Source of the DNA: Dehalococcoidia bacterium | GTDB taxonomy: Bacteria > Chloroflexota > Dehalococcoidia > Lucifugimonadales > UBA3495 | Assembly: GCA_021295965.1 (NCBI GenBank) | Contig: JAGWBI010000009.1 | Span: 1 to 64,000, forward strand | Reading direction: 5' to 3' | Length of the DNA stretch: 64,000 bases | Shown here: positions 57,070-64,000 of the stretch, piece by piece | Position numbering within the stretch: the stretch's first letter is position 1 | How the letters are laid out: each line of letters begins with the position of its first letter | Translations under genes and position numbers: made by a program | The notes under the pieces: model-generated | Told to the model about the DNA's origin: nothing | What the model saw: the letters and a program-made list of their open reading frames with translations, nothing else | The model's database searches: none

Positions 57070-58089
57070 TTAATCAGGCGATAATTCTCGGGTCAGCGCC
57101 ACCAGCCCGTTCAGCTTTTCTGCCGCCCGCCCGTCGGCAATGGACGCAGCGGCCATCTCGATGCCTTCCGGCAGGGTATTCGCCACGTCGCCGGCCACCA
57201 GCGCCGCGCCGCTGTTGAGCACCACGGCGTCGCGGATCGGTCCAGTGGCGCCGGCCAGGACGCTGTGCATGGTGGCGGCGTTGGCCGCCGGGTCCCCGCC
57301 GCGCAGGTCATCCGGCGTGGCGTGAGGCAGACCCAACCGGCGGGGTTGAACCAGATACGGTCGGATCTCTCCGTCCAGCACTTCCCAACCGGGAGTGTCG
57401 CTGCCCAGGGACAGCTCGTCCATACCGTCGTCGCTGTGGACTATTATGGCGTGGTGAGTGCCGAACAAGCGCAGCGCTTCGGCCATCTTTGCGCCCACTT
57501 CGGGGTAGCCCACGCCGATGAGCTGGCAGGACACTCCGGCGGGGTTGGTCATCGGACCGAGCACGTTGAAAACGGTGCGGATGCCGATTTCCCGGCGCAC
57601 CGGCGCGGCGTACCGCATGGCCGGGTGGAATGCCGGCGCGAACATAAACCCGATGCCGATTTCCCGCAGGCAGTGTTCGACCTCTTCCGGCGGCAGCTCG
57701 ATGCGGACTCCCAGGGCCTCAAGTACATCGGCGCTACCGCAGTCTCCTGAGGCGGCCCGGTTGCCGTGCTTGGCGACGGTGAGGCCGGCGCCGGCCACTA
57801 CGAACGCGGCGGCGGTAGAGATATTGAAGGTACCCTTGCGGTCGCCGCCGGTGCCGCAGGTGTCGATTGCCGTGCCGTCCACGTTGACCCGCAGGGATTT
57901 TTCCCGCATCACGGTGGCGAATCCGGCGATTTCCTCCGGTGTTTCGCCCTTCAACGACAACGCGGTCAGATATGCCCCCAACTGGGCAGGGGTGGCTTCG
58001 CCTTCCATCACCTCGCGCATCACTTCAATGGCGTCGGCCATGGAGAGGGATTGGCCGGATATTGCCGCTGATATGGCTTCACGAATCAT
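57070..58089 (-). CDS. trpD: Anthranilate phosphoribosyltransferase TrpD
   Basis: A 339-residue transferase joining anthranilate to PRPP. The phosphate/PRPP loop is TCGTGGDRKGTFNISTAAAFVVA, followed by VAKHGNRAASGDCGSADVLEALG and NVLGPMTNPAGVSCQLIGV. It is the first gene of a trpDCFB run. trpE and trpG are not in the window. No tryptophan leader or terminator was found in its 80-nt upstream region. Confidence 0.95.
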   Translation of the reverse strand: MIREAISAAISGQSLSMADAIEVMREVMEGEATPAQLGAYLTALSLKGETPEEIAGFATVMREKSLRVNVDGTAIDTCGTGGDRKGTFNISTAAAFVVAGAGLTVAKHGNRAASGDCGSADVLEALGVRIELPPEEVEHCLREIGIGFMFAPAFHPAMRYAAPVRREIGIRTVFNVLGPMTNPAGVSCQLIGVGYPEVGAKMAEALRLFGTHHAIIVHSDDGMDELSLGSDTPGWEVLDGEIRPYLVQPRRLGLPHATPDDLRGGDPAANAATMHSVLAGATGPIRDAVVLNSGAALVAGDVANTLPEGIEMAAASIADGRAAEKLNGLVALTRELSPD

Positions 58090-58169
58090 CGGGCACCGTG
58101 ATGGGGTAAAATATCGCTGACAATGATAGCACGCTTGGCGTTCGACTTGACGCGTAGGTCCAATGATTT

Positions 58170-59033
58170 ATGGCTGCCGACGTCAACATTGCCGGCGAAC
58201 TCGACACCGTAGGATTGGCCGTAGCTCAAGCGGCGCAGCGTGGGGCCGCTCCGGCGACAGTCATCTTGTTCGGTTCTCGAGCCCGGGGCGACCACCGCGC
58301 CAACTCCGACGTTGACTTGCTAATCGTCTGTGATGGCAGTTCAATCACGGCTGAAGCCGGCGCCCGGCAGGCCATTCGGGAATACTTCACGGCCCATCCT
58401 CCCAACCGCAACGTTGACATCATTGCCATGAGCCGGGAACGGTTCAACTACTGCCGCCGCGCCCGCAATCACGTGGCAGGGCAGGCGATCCAGGATGGAG
58501 TAGTGATGAACGGCGAAAAAATGGATGATATCTCCAATAACGACGACGGTTATGTTGCGGATTGGCCTGATGTTAAAGAAAGGCTGATAGCTACTTATCG
58601 CAATCTGCGCGCCTTTGAAACGCTTATCTCGGAGCTTCCCGACGACAACGAAACGTACGCGTTCCACGCGCAGCAAGCCGTAGAAAACGCTATCAAAGCC
58701 TGGGTTTCCGCCGCCGGCCTCAGTTATCGGTTAACGCACGACCTTGACGAAGTGGCGGCTATCATCCTCAACGACCCGGGGCAGGCCCGTTCTCTGGCCG
58801 GGCATCAGCTGCAAATCCTGATGGATTACATTACTACTGAAGACCCGGCTAATCCGGTTCGCAAGATAAATTGGTTGACCCGTTACGCTGTCGAATATCG
58901 CTACGGGGGTACGAATCACCGGATGGACGGTACGGAGCGCGGCCGATTCCACAGGGAAATCGTCCTGGCCATCCAGACCATGACCAACCACGTGTACACT
59001 ATTACTGGAACCGGGCCGTCCGACTTGCAGTGA
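58170..59033 (+). CDS. Fused MNT-HEPN protein (toxin-antitoxin-like)
   Basis: A 287-residue fusion. The N-terminal part (about residues 1-115) is a minimal nucleotidyltransferase: ILFGSRARGDHRANSDVDLLIV with Gly35-Ser36, Asp47 and Asp49, and the third acid Asp83 in NVDIIAM. The C-terminal part (about 130-287) is a HEPN domain, with AFHAQQAVENAIKAW and the RLTHDL motif (Arg187, His190). In the best-known systems these are two genes: HEPN is an RNase toxin and MNT adds AMP to it as antidote. Here both lie in one chain. It is divergent from trpD and may have its own promoter, which I did not identify. Confidence 0.87.
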   Translation: MAADVNIAGELDTVGLAVAQAAQRGAAPATVILFGSRARGDHRANSDVDLLIVCDGSSITAEAGARQAIREYFTAHPPNRNVDIIAMSRERFNYCRRARNHVAGQAIQDGVVMNGEKMDDISNNDDGYVADWPDVKERLIATYRNLRAFETLISELPDDNETYAFHAQQAVENAIKAWVSAAGLSYRLTHDLDEVAAIILNDPGQARSLAGHQLQILMDYITTEDPANPVRKINWLTRYAVEYRYGGTNHRMDGTERGRFHREIVLAIQTMTNHVYTITGTGPSDLQ

Positions 59034-59078
59034 TCGCCTGGGCAGAGTTACGAACCGGCTATAAATCGCAGGTACATA

Positions 59079-59879
59079 ATGCGCATCGACGTTCACACCC
59101 ACGTTTGGCCCGACCGTATCGCCGATGCGGTGGCCGAAAATATGGAAGCGGACTTGGGCTTTACGCCGATTGCCGCCAATACGGTGAGCGGTATCAAGGC
59201 GCACATGGCGGCGGCCGGCGTGGACAAGTCCGTCGTGCTGGGGGTGGCGGCGCGGGCCGACCAGGTGCGCCGGGCGAATGATTGGCTCATCTCCATCGCG
59301 GACGATACGCTGGTTCCTTTTGGCGCGGTGCAGCCCGACCTGGCGGACAAGGGCGGCGAGATCCGCTACCTGCGGGAGCATGGGGTCAAGGGCATCAAGA
59401 TGCACCCGGTCATCAACGGTTTCTATCCCGACGACCCCCAATGGTTTCCGGTCTATGAGGAACTGGGCGACGACATGACCCTGGCGATTCACGCTGGGCG
59501 TCTGCCGCACCAGGGTTCGGACGCGCCGCTGTACGCTGCTCCGGAGCGGATTGCCAACGTTGTCCGGCAGTTCCCCAAACTCAAGGTGATTGCCCTACAC
59601 CTGGGCGGGTTCTATATGCTGGACGAGGCGGAGCGCGCGCTGATGGGTCATGAAAACGTGCTCGTGGACACCACCTGGCCGCCGTCGATCCGAGAACTGA
59701 CCGCCGACGCACTGACCGCGATAATCGGCAAACATGGGGCGCACAAGGTCTGTTTCGGCACCGATTACCCTTTGGTCGATATGGGCGCCGAGTCGGAATA
59801 CCTGGCGTCCTTGCCCCTGTCTTCGGAGCAGGTTGAGGCGATTCTGGGGGAAAACGCGCGGCGGTTTATTGGACTGTAA
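59079..59879 (+). CDS. Amidohydrolase family protein (ACMSD-like)
   Basis: A 266-residue TIM-barrel amidohydrolase. The metal-binding HxH is RIDVHTHVW (His6, His8). A later metal His is in GIKMHPVINGF, another in VIALHLGGFYM, and the Asp is in CFGTDYPL. This is the amidohydrolase 2 group (ACMSD/decarboxylase-like), so it may be a decarboxylase or hydrolase of a small carboxylated compound; the substrate is unknown. The gene is 45 nt after the MNT-HEPN gene. A palindromic repeat follows its stop. Confidence 0.9.
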   Translation: MRIDVHTHVWPDRIADAVAENMEADLGFTPIAANTVSGIKAHMAAAGVDKSVVLGVAARADQVRRANDWLISIADDTLVPFGAVQPDLADKGGEIRYLREHGVKGIKMHPVINGFYPDDPQWFPVYEELGDDMTLAIHAGRLPHQGSDAPLYAAPERIANVVRQFPKLKVIALHLGGFYMLDEAERALMGHENVLVDTTWPPSIRELTADALTAIIGKHGAHKVCFGTDYPLVDMGAESEYLASLPLSSEQVEAILGENARRFIGL

Positions 59880-59884
59880 AGCAT

Positions 59885-59945
59885 CCTTCGACAGGCCCAG
59901 GATGAGCGGGAGGGATGTATTCGCTCATGGTGAGCTTGTCGAACC
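59885..59945. repeat. Long imperfect palindrome invading the S9 peptidase 3' end
   Basis: Arms of about 24 nt (59885-59908 and 59922-59945), with about 17 of 24 positions complementary, resemble the widely seen TTCGACAAGCTCA-type repeat. The second arm encodes the C-terminal tail and TGA stop of the minus-strand S9 peptidase. Confidence 0.75.
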
Positions 59946-62009
59946 ATCGCCCATCCCAAAGGCGCTGAGCACGAAGGCGTACTCCTCCGCGATCTCCCGG
60001 ATGCGCTCGAACCGTCCCGACGCGCCGGCGTGGCCGGAGTCCATATGGATCTTGAGGAGCAGCGGATTGTCGTTGGTCCGCAACGAGCGGAGCTTTGCCA
60101 CCCACTTGGCCGGCTCCCAGTAGGTTACGCGGGGGTCGCTGATTCCGCCGGTGACGAACATGGGCGGATAGTCTTGCGCCCGAACGTTATCGTAGGGGGA
60201 ATAGGTCCGCATATAGTGGTAATATTCAGCGTCGTTGGGATTGCCCCACTCGTTGTACTCCATGGTCGTCAGAGGCAGGGTGTCATCCAGCATGGTGTTG
60301 AGGACGTCCACAAAAGGCACGTGGGCCACCACGCAGCCAAACAGGTCGGGGCGCTCATTGACCACCGCGCCCATGAGCATCCCGCCAGCGCTGCCCCCGA
60401 CGGCGGCGATGCGGCCGGCGGAGCTGTAGCCTTCGGCGATGAGATGCTCGGCGCAGTCAATGTAGTCATTGAAGGTGTTGCGCTTGTTCAGGAGTTTGCC
60501 GTTTTCATACCAGTCCCAACCCATTTCCATGCCGCCGCGAATGTGAGCGATGGCGTAAATGAAACCCCGGTTGACCAGGCTCAGCGCCGAGATGCTGAAA
60601 TTGGCCTCCATGGTCAATCCGTAACTGCCGTAGCCATAGAGATACAGCGGCGCCGTGCCGTCGATGGCGGTTCCTGACTGCATCAAAAGGCTTATCGGAA
60701 CCGGCGTGCCGTCGCGTGCCGTGGCCCAGACGCGCCGGGTTTCGTAGTGCTCCCCGTCGTAACCCGACGGAATCTCCTGTTGCTTACGTAGCATCCGCTC
60801 CCGGGTGTCCATGTTGTAGTCGTACACGGCGGCGGGGGTTTTCATGGAAGTGAAGCCGAACCGCAAGGAATTGGTATCGAATTCTCGTCCGCCCCGGGGC
60901 GACATGGCGAAGTCGTCTTCTTCCACTCCTGAGATGTAGTGGACGTCTTCATCACCCAGCCTCATCACCATCACCTGCGGTAATCCGTCGTGGCGGCAAG
61001 CCACGACCAGATGCTCACGGTAGGCGTCGATACCCAACAGCGGCCGTCCCGGTTCGTGAGCCATGAATTCGGTCCAGTTGTTCCAACCGGAAGCGGTAAC
61101 GGGGGCGGTGGACAGCATGAAATCCTTGGCATTGTTGCCGTTGTGCCGGATGAAGAACCGGTCGCCGTGGTCAACCACGTCGTACTCGAAATCCGTGTGG
61201 CGCGGTTCGATCAGAGACGGAACCCCGTTGGGATCGTCGGCATCCAGGAAGCGCCACTCCGCCATATTGTTGCCGCCGGCTACGATGTAAATGAATCGCC
61301 CGCTATTGGATTTGCCGGCGCCGACGAAAAAACGTGGGTCCTCTTCGTGATAGACCAGTTCATCGTCGGCCGGGTCGTTCCCCAGGGTGTGCCGGTAAAT
61401 GCTCACCGGGCGGTGATGCTCGTCCAGCACCGAGTAATAGAGCGTGTCCGCCGCCGGCGGATTGCCCCACTCCAAACTGTAGTAGGTATTCGGGATGGTG
61501 TCGGGCAGGGTCTCGCCGGTTTCCAGGTCGAGCACGTGAATGGTGAATTGCTCCGAGCCGTCGAAGTCCACGCCGTAGGCGACCAATCGGTGGTCAGGGC
61601 TGTTTTCAAACGCCCCTACCCGGGTGTAGTCGTGGCCTTCTGCAAGTTGGTTCACGTCCAGCAACACCGTTTCCGGGCCATCTTCGCTACCCTGCTTTCG
61701 GCAGTAGATTGGATACTGGCCGCCCTCCTCGTAGCGGACGTAGTAGTAGAAATCGCCCTCCTTCTCCGGGACAGTGTTGTCGTCCTCTTTGATACGCCCG
61801 CGAATTTCGTCGTAGATGGCCTCTTGCAGCGGCTTCAACGGCTCCAGAAACGCATCGGTGTGGGCGTTTTCGGCCTGGAGATATTCCATGGTGGCCGGGT
61901 CATTCTGATCACGCAGCCAATGCCAGTGATCTACCCAAGTCACCCCGTGCATCGCCAACACATGGGGGCGCCGGGGGGCGCTGGGGGGGATGGCAGCAGC
62001 GTCAGGCAT
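59925..62009 (-). CDS. S9 family prolyl oligopeptidase (oligopeptidase B type)
   Basis: A 694-residue serine peptidase. An N-terminal seven-bladed propeller (about residues 60-400) gates a C-terminal alpha/beta hydrolase domain. The catalytic triad is Ser540 in GGSAGGMLMGAV, Asp625 in GGISDPRVTYWEP and His660 in HMDSGHAGASGRFER. Typical N-terminal segments (WLRDQNDPATMEYLQAEN, GDFYYYVRYEEGGQYP) point to the PtrB/oligopeptidase B branch, which cleaves after basic residues. There is no signal peptide, so it is cytosolic. The last few residues (GDGSTSSP) and stop come from a repeat. Confidence 0.94.
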   Translation of the reverse strand: MPDAAAIPPSAPRRPHVLAMHGVTWVDHWHWLRDQNDPATMEYLQAENAHTDAFLEPLKPLQEAIYDEIRGRIKEDDNTVPEKEGDFYYYVRYEEGGQYPIYCRKQGSEDGPETVLLDVNQLAEGHDYTRVGAFENSPDHRLVAYGVDFDGSEQFTIHVLDLETGETLPDTIPNTYYSLEWGNPPAADTLYYSVLDEHHRPVSIYRHTLGNDPADDELVYHEEDPRFFVGAGKSNSGRFIYIVAGGNNMAEWRFLDADDPNGVPSLIEPRHTDFEYDVVDHGDRFFIRHNGNNAKDFMLSTAPVTASGWNNWTEFMAHEPGRPLLGIDAYREHLVVACRHDGLPQVMVMRLGDEDVHYISGVEEDDFAMSPRGGREFDTNSLRFGFTSMKTPAAVYDYNMDTRERMLRKQQEIPSGYDGEHYETRRVWATARDGTPVPISLLMQSGTAIDGTAPLYLYGYGSYGLTMEANFSISALSLVNRGFIYAIAHIRGGMEMGWDWYENGKLLNKRNTFNDYIDCAEHLIAEGYSSAGRIAAVGGSAGGMLMGAVVNERPDLFGCVVAHVPFVDVLNTMLDDTLPLTTMEYNEWGNPNDAEYYHYMRTYSPYDNVRAQDYPPMFVTGGISDPRVTYWEPAKWVAKLRSLRTNDNPLLLKIHMDSGHAGASGRFERIREIAEEYAFVLSAFGMGDGSTSSP

Positions 62010-62054
62010 CGTGAATTGGGATGAGACTGGAGGGATTTCAGGGCACCTATGGGG

Positions 62055-62528
62055 TCAGGCTACCACAGGTTCCGCCTTGATTGATTCTGTGGTGGCCGAT
62101 ATAGCGTCCATCTCATCGATGAGGTAGCGTCGGCAGGCGCCTGGGCGCAATTTCCCGATAAGGGACCCCAACCATCCCCCGTACTCAGCTTCAATCGTTA
62201 CGTAGGTGTGGCCCAAATCGTCAGAGGTGTATCCCTCGTCGCCGTCGCTGCATTCACGTACGCGATAGGAAAACCCCACCCAGAAACCCGGCCCCGACGT
62301 CCGATGCGACAGCGTTTCACCCGTCTGCACCACCGTTATCAGGCTGGTAAAGCGGTCGCGACCGATCTGGAACTCGATGCGATGCCCCGGTTCTGGTAGG
62401 GGGCCATCGGGCAATTCGGCACGACGGTAGCGTTTTCCGTGCAGCTTTCGCGCCGGAAAATCGACCACCGCCGCCCAAGTCTCTTGCGGCGGGCAGGACA
62501 GGATTTTGGAATATTCAAAGACCATCAT
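62055..62528 (-). CDS. SRPBCC-fold protein
   Basis: A 157-residue START/Bet v1-like protein. The hydrophobic pocket pattern starts FEYSKILSCPPQETWAAVVDFPARKLHG and continues with HRIEFQIGRDRFTSLITVVQTGETLSHRT and TYVTIEAEYGGWLGSLIGKL. The family binds hydrophobic ligands or acts in polyketide processing; the role here is unknown. ATG 62528 (or 62525) lacks a ribosome site and has a CATAAT hexamer 7 nt upstream, so it may be leaderless. It is divergent from the CoA-transferase gene. Confidence 0.85.
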   Translation of the reverse strand: MMVFEYSKILSCPPQETWAAVVDFPARKLHGKRYRRAELPDGPLPEPGHRIEFQIGRDRFTSLITVVQTGETLSHRTSGPGFWVGFSYRVRECSDGDEGYTSDDLGHTYVTIEAEYGGWLGSLIGKLRPGACRRYLIDEMDAISATTESIKAEPVVA

Positions 62529-62626
62529 GCTCGTATTATGGACCGTGACCAACATGATTCGCCAAGTTGACCATGGGCAGAATTTGTGCAATTGTATCGC
62601 ACACGGTGGAATCGGACGGCACGATT

Positions 62627-63892
62627 ATGACTATGCCCGACGGGGCGTTGGCTGGCCTCAGAGTACTCGACTTCACGCACTACGTCTCGGGGCCCTACTG
62701 CACCAAGCTGCTGGCCGACTTCGGCGCCGACGTTATCAAGGTGGAGCGACCGCCGGATGGCGACGGGACCCGACGGATCGGGCCGTTTCCCGACGATGAA
62801 CCCAATCCCGAAAAAAGCGCGCTTTTCCTGCATCTCAACACCAACAAGCGCAGTGTTGTCATCGATCTTAAGCAGGGTGATGCCCGCGACATGGTGAGCA
62901 GGCTCGTGTTGTGGGCCGAAGTTGTCGTGGAAAACTTCCGCCCGGGAGTGGCGGACCGGCTCGGCATCGGTTTCGACCAGGTCCACGCCATGAACCCGGA
63001 GCTTATCTACACCAGTATCTCCAACTTCGGACAAACCGGTCCATACCGGGACTATCGCGGGTCGGAGATCGTTTTCTACGGGATGGGCGGCGAAATGCAT
63101 TCCACCGGATTGGCGGACCGCGAGCCACTCAAGTTGGGCGGCAACGTGGGCCTGTACCAAGCGGGAGCGGTGGCAGCCGTCGCCACCTTGGGCGCCGTTC
63201 TGGCCGGTTCGTTTTCGCCAGAAGGCGGCGAAGGTCCGCCTCCGGGTCAGCACATCGACGTTTCGATTCTGGAGACACAACTTGGCTCGGTGGACCGTCG
63301 GCAGAGCGCGCTGCTGGCCCATCAATATACGGGCGAACTGAGCCGACGGCCCGCTTCGGGCGGTTCCGGCGGGTATCCCAACGCCGTGTATCCGTGCAGC
63401 GATGGCTATCTGCAAATCAACGGAAGCCGAATGTATTTTCCCCGCGCCGTCGCGTTGCTGGGCAATCCGCCGGAGTTGGCCGAGCCACGTTGGCGGAACC
63501 CGGCCTCCCAGGGCGACCCGGCCATGCAGGACGAGTTCGAATCGGAGCACTTTCTGCCTTGGATCCTGGACCGTACCCGGGCAGAGGCTTGGCAAGCCGC
63601 TCAGGAAAATCGCGTGTTGTCCGGCCCGATCAATACGATGGCGGACCTGGACGTTGATCCTTCCTTCAACTCCCGGGGCGTTTTCGTCGAAAAGGACCAC
63701 CCGGCAGCTGGCGCACTGCGTTACCCCGGCCGGCCTTTCATGATGACAAAGTCCCCTTGGCAACTCCGGCAAACTGCGCCGTTATTGGGCCAGCATACCG
63801 CTGAAGTTTTGCTCGAAACGGGGTACACCGAGGCTGAAATCTCAGAGCTCGCCACAGCCGGCACTATTCAGTTGCGCGAATCGGATAAGTAG
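62627..63892 (+). CDS. Class III CoA-transferase (CaiB/BaiF family)
   Basis: A 421-residue formyl-CoA/carnitine-CoA-type transferase. Typical blocks are [71 protein letters not shown] and [19 protein letters not shown], ending [24 protein letters not shown] and [12 protein letters not shown]. The family moves CoA between carboxylic acids through an aspartyl-CoA intermediate. The donor and acceptor are unknown. ATG 62627 has no clear ribosome site. Another member starts 1 nt after its stop. Confidence 0.93.
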   Translation: MTMPDGALAGLRVLDFTHYVSGPYCTKLLADFGADVIKVERPPDGDGTRRIGPFPDDEPNPEKSALFLHLNTNKRSVVIDLKQGDARDMVSRLVLWAEVVVENFRPGVADRLGIGFDQVHAMNPELIYTSISNFGQTGPYRDYRGSEIVFYGMGGEMHSTGLADREPLKLGGNVGLYQAGAVAAVATLGAVLAGSFSPEGGEGPPPGQHIDVSILETQLGSVDRRQSALLAHQYTGELSRRPASGGSGGYPNAVYPCSDGYLQINGSRMYFPRAVALLGNPPELAEPRWRNPASQGDPAMQDEFESEHFLPWILDRTRAEAWQAAQENRVLSGPINTMADLDVDPSFNSRGVFVEKDHPAAGALRYPGRPFMMTKSPWQLRQTAPLLGQHTAEVLLETGYTEAEISELATAGTIQLRESDK

Positions 63893-63893
63893 G

Positions 63894-64000
63894 ATGGCTC
63901 GCCTGCCGTTGGAAGGCCTGCGGGTCCTGGAGATTACGGTGGTTTGGGCCGGCCCTTACTGCGGTTCTTTTCTGGCCGATCTTGGCGCGGAGGTAATCCG
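63894..64000 (+). CDS. Class III CoA-transferase (CaiB/BaiF family), 3' partial
   Basis: The first 35 codons of a second CoA-transferase, cut by the window end. It starts at ATG 63894, one base after the previous stop, behind [27 protein letters not shown] then [11 protein letters not shown] matches the family's N-terminus and parallels the upstream gene. The tandem pair suggests a heteromeric enzyme or two steps of one pathway. Confidence 0.9.
   Translation, partial: MARLPLEGLRVLEITVVWAGPYCGSFLADLGAEVI

Noticed and set aside
58090-58169. A tryptophan leader peptide before trpD
   Set aside because: No Trp-rich short frame and no terminator in the 80-nt gap.

Overview
The window looks like a free-living bacterium of the Chloroflexota, most likely a SAR202-type Dehalococcoidia. 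This is inferred from gene content, not from a marker gene. The supporting signs are moderately high GC, frequent TTG/GTG starts, an F420-type PPOX protein, an LLM flavin oxidoreductase, class III CoA-transferases, a glcDEF set, a DUF1501/DUF1800 pair, several short-chain dehydrogenases (SDRs), and small palindromic repeats scattered between genes. No rRNA, tRNA or CRISPR array was found.

Layout. 1-2.4 kb: a broken SDR, a frameshifted SprT-like metalloprotease, and a two-repeat protein of unknown function behind a strong promoter. 2.4-11.9 kb (minus strand): one long collinear block, rpmH-rnpA-yidD-propeller lipoprotein-yidC-jag-purF-purM-small protein-purH-DEDDy exonuclease-SDR, so ribosome, membrane insertion and purine genes share a transcriptional direction. 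12.2-19.8 kb: mixed metabolic genes (gamma-glutamyltransferase, PrxQ/BCP peroxiredoxin, nucleoside hydrolase, zinc alcohol dehydrogenase, alpha/beta hydrolase, haloacid dehalogenase, LLM oxidoreductase). 20.0-23.7 kb: pstC-pstA-pstB-phoU without pstS. 23.8-26.7 kb: an assimilatory siroheme sulfite/nitrite reductase followed by uroporphyrinogen-III synthase. 26.7-42.6 kb: cupin, RadC, two tandem phosphotransferases, a TPP enzyme, an acpS-nnr-PPOX cluster, metF, enoyl-CoA hydratase, small zinc ribbons, a JAMM peptidase, a Ca2+ exchanger and leuB. 42.9-51.3 kb: a MITE, the DUF1501/DUF1800 pair, an NHL propeller and glcDEF. 51.4-58.1 kb: an aminotransferase, an SDR, an HNH nuclease and trpDCFB. 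58.2-64 kb: a fused MNT-HEPN protein, an amidohydrolase, an S9 peptidase, an SRPBCC protein and two CoA-transferases.

The strongest new signal is upstream of the sulfite reductase. A near-consensus promoter lies inside a perfect 9-bp inverted repeat. The predicted transcript starts almost at the ATG of a 22-codon reading frame with five cysteine codons. It then offers mutually exclusive hairpins and an intrinsic terminator with a long U-tract before the TTG start of the reductase. This has the full logic of a cysteine-responsive, ribosome-mediated attenuator. The reductase makes sulfide for cysteine, and the next gene makes the precursor of its siroheme cofactor.

Other themes are as follows. 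(i) Four genes (SDR at 1, SprT-like at 764, NHL at 46062, glcE at 48567) each carry one frameshift, and all four lose 1 nt modulo 3, as if 16-22 nt had been deleted. (ii) Seven intergenic copies of a 28-bp palindrome, a MITE with 17-bp terminal repeats and a 9-bp target duplication, and palindromic elements that invade coding sequence (nnr, S9 peptidase). (iii) Several enzyme folds with altered catalytic residues (two SDRs, two alpha/beta hydrolases). (iv) A PstC with a fibronectin-III-like domain inserted in its first external loop.
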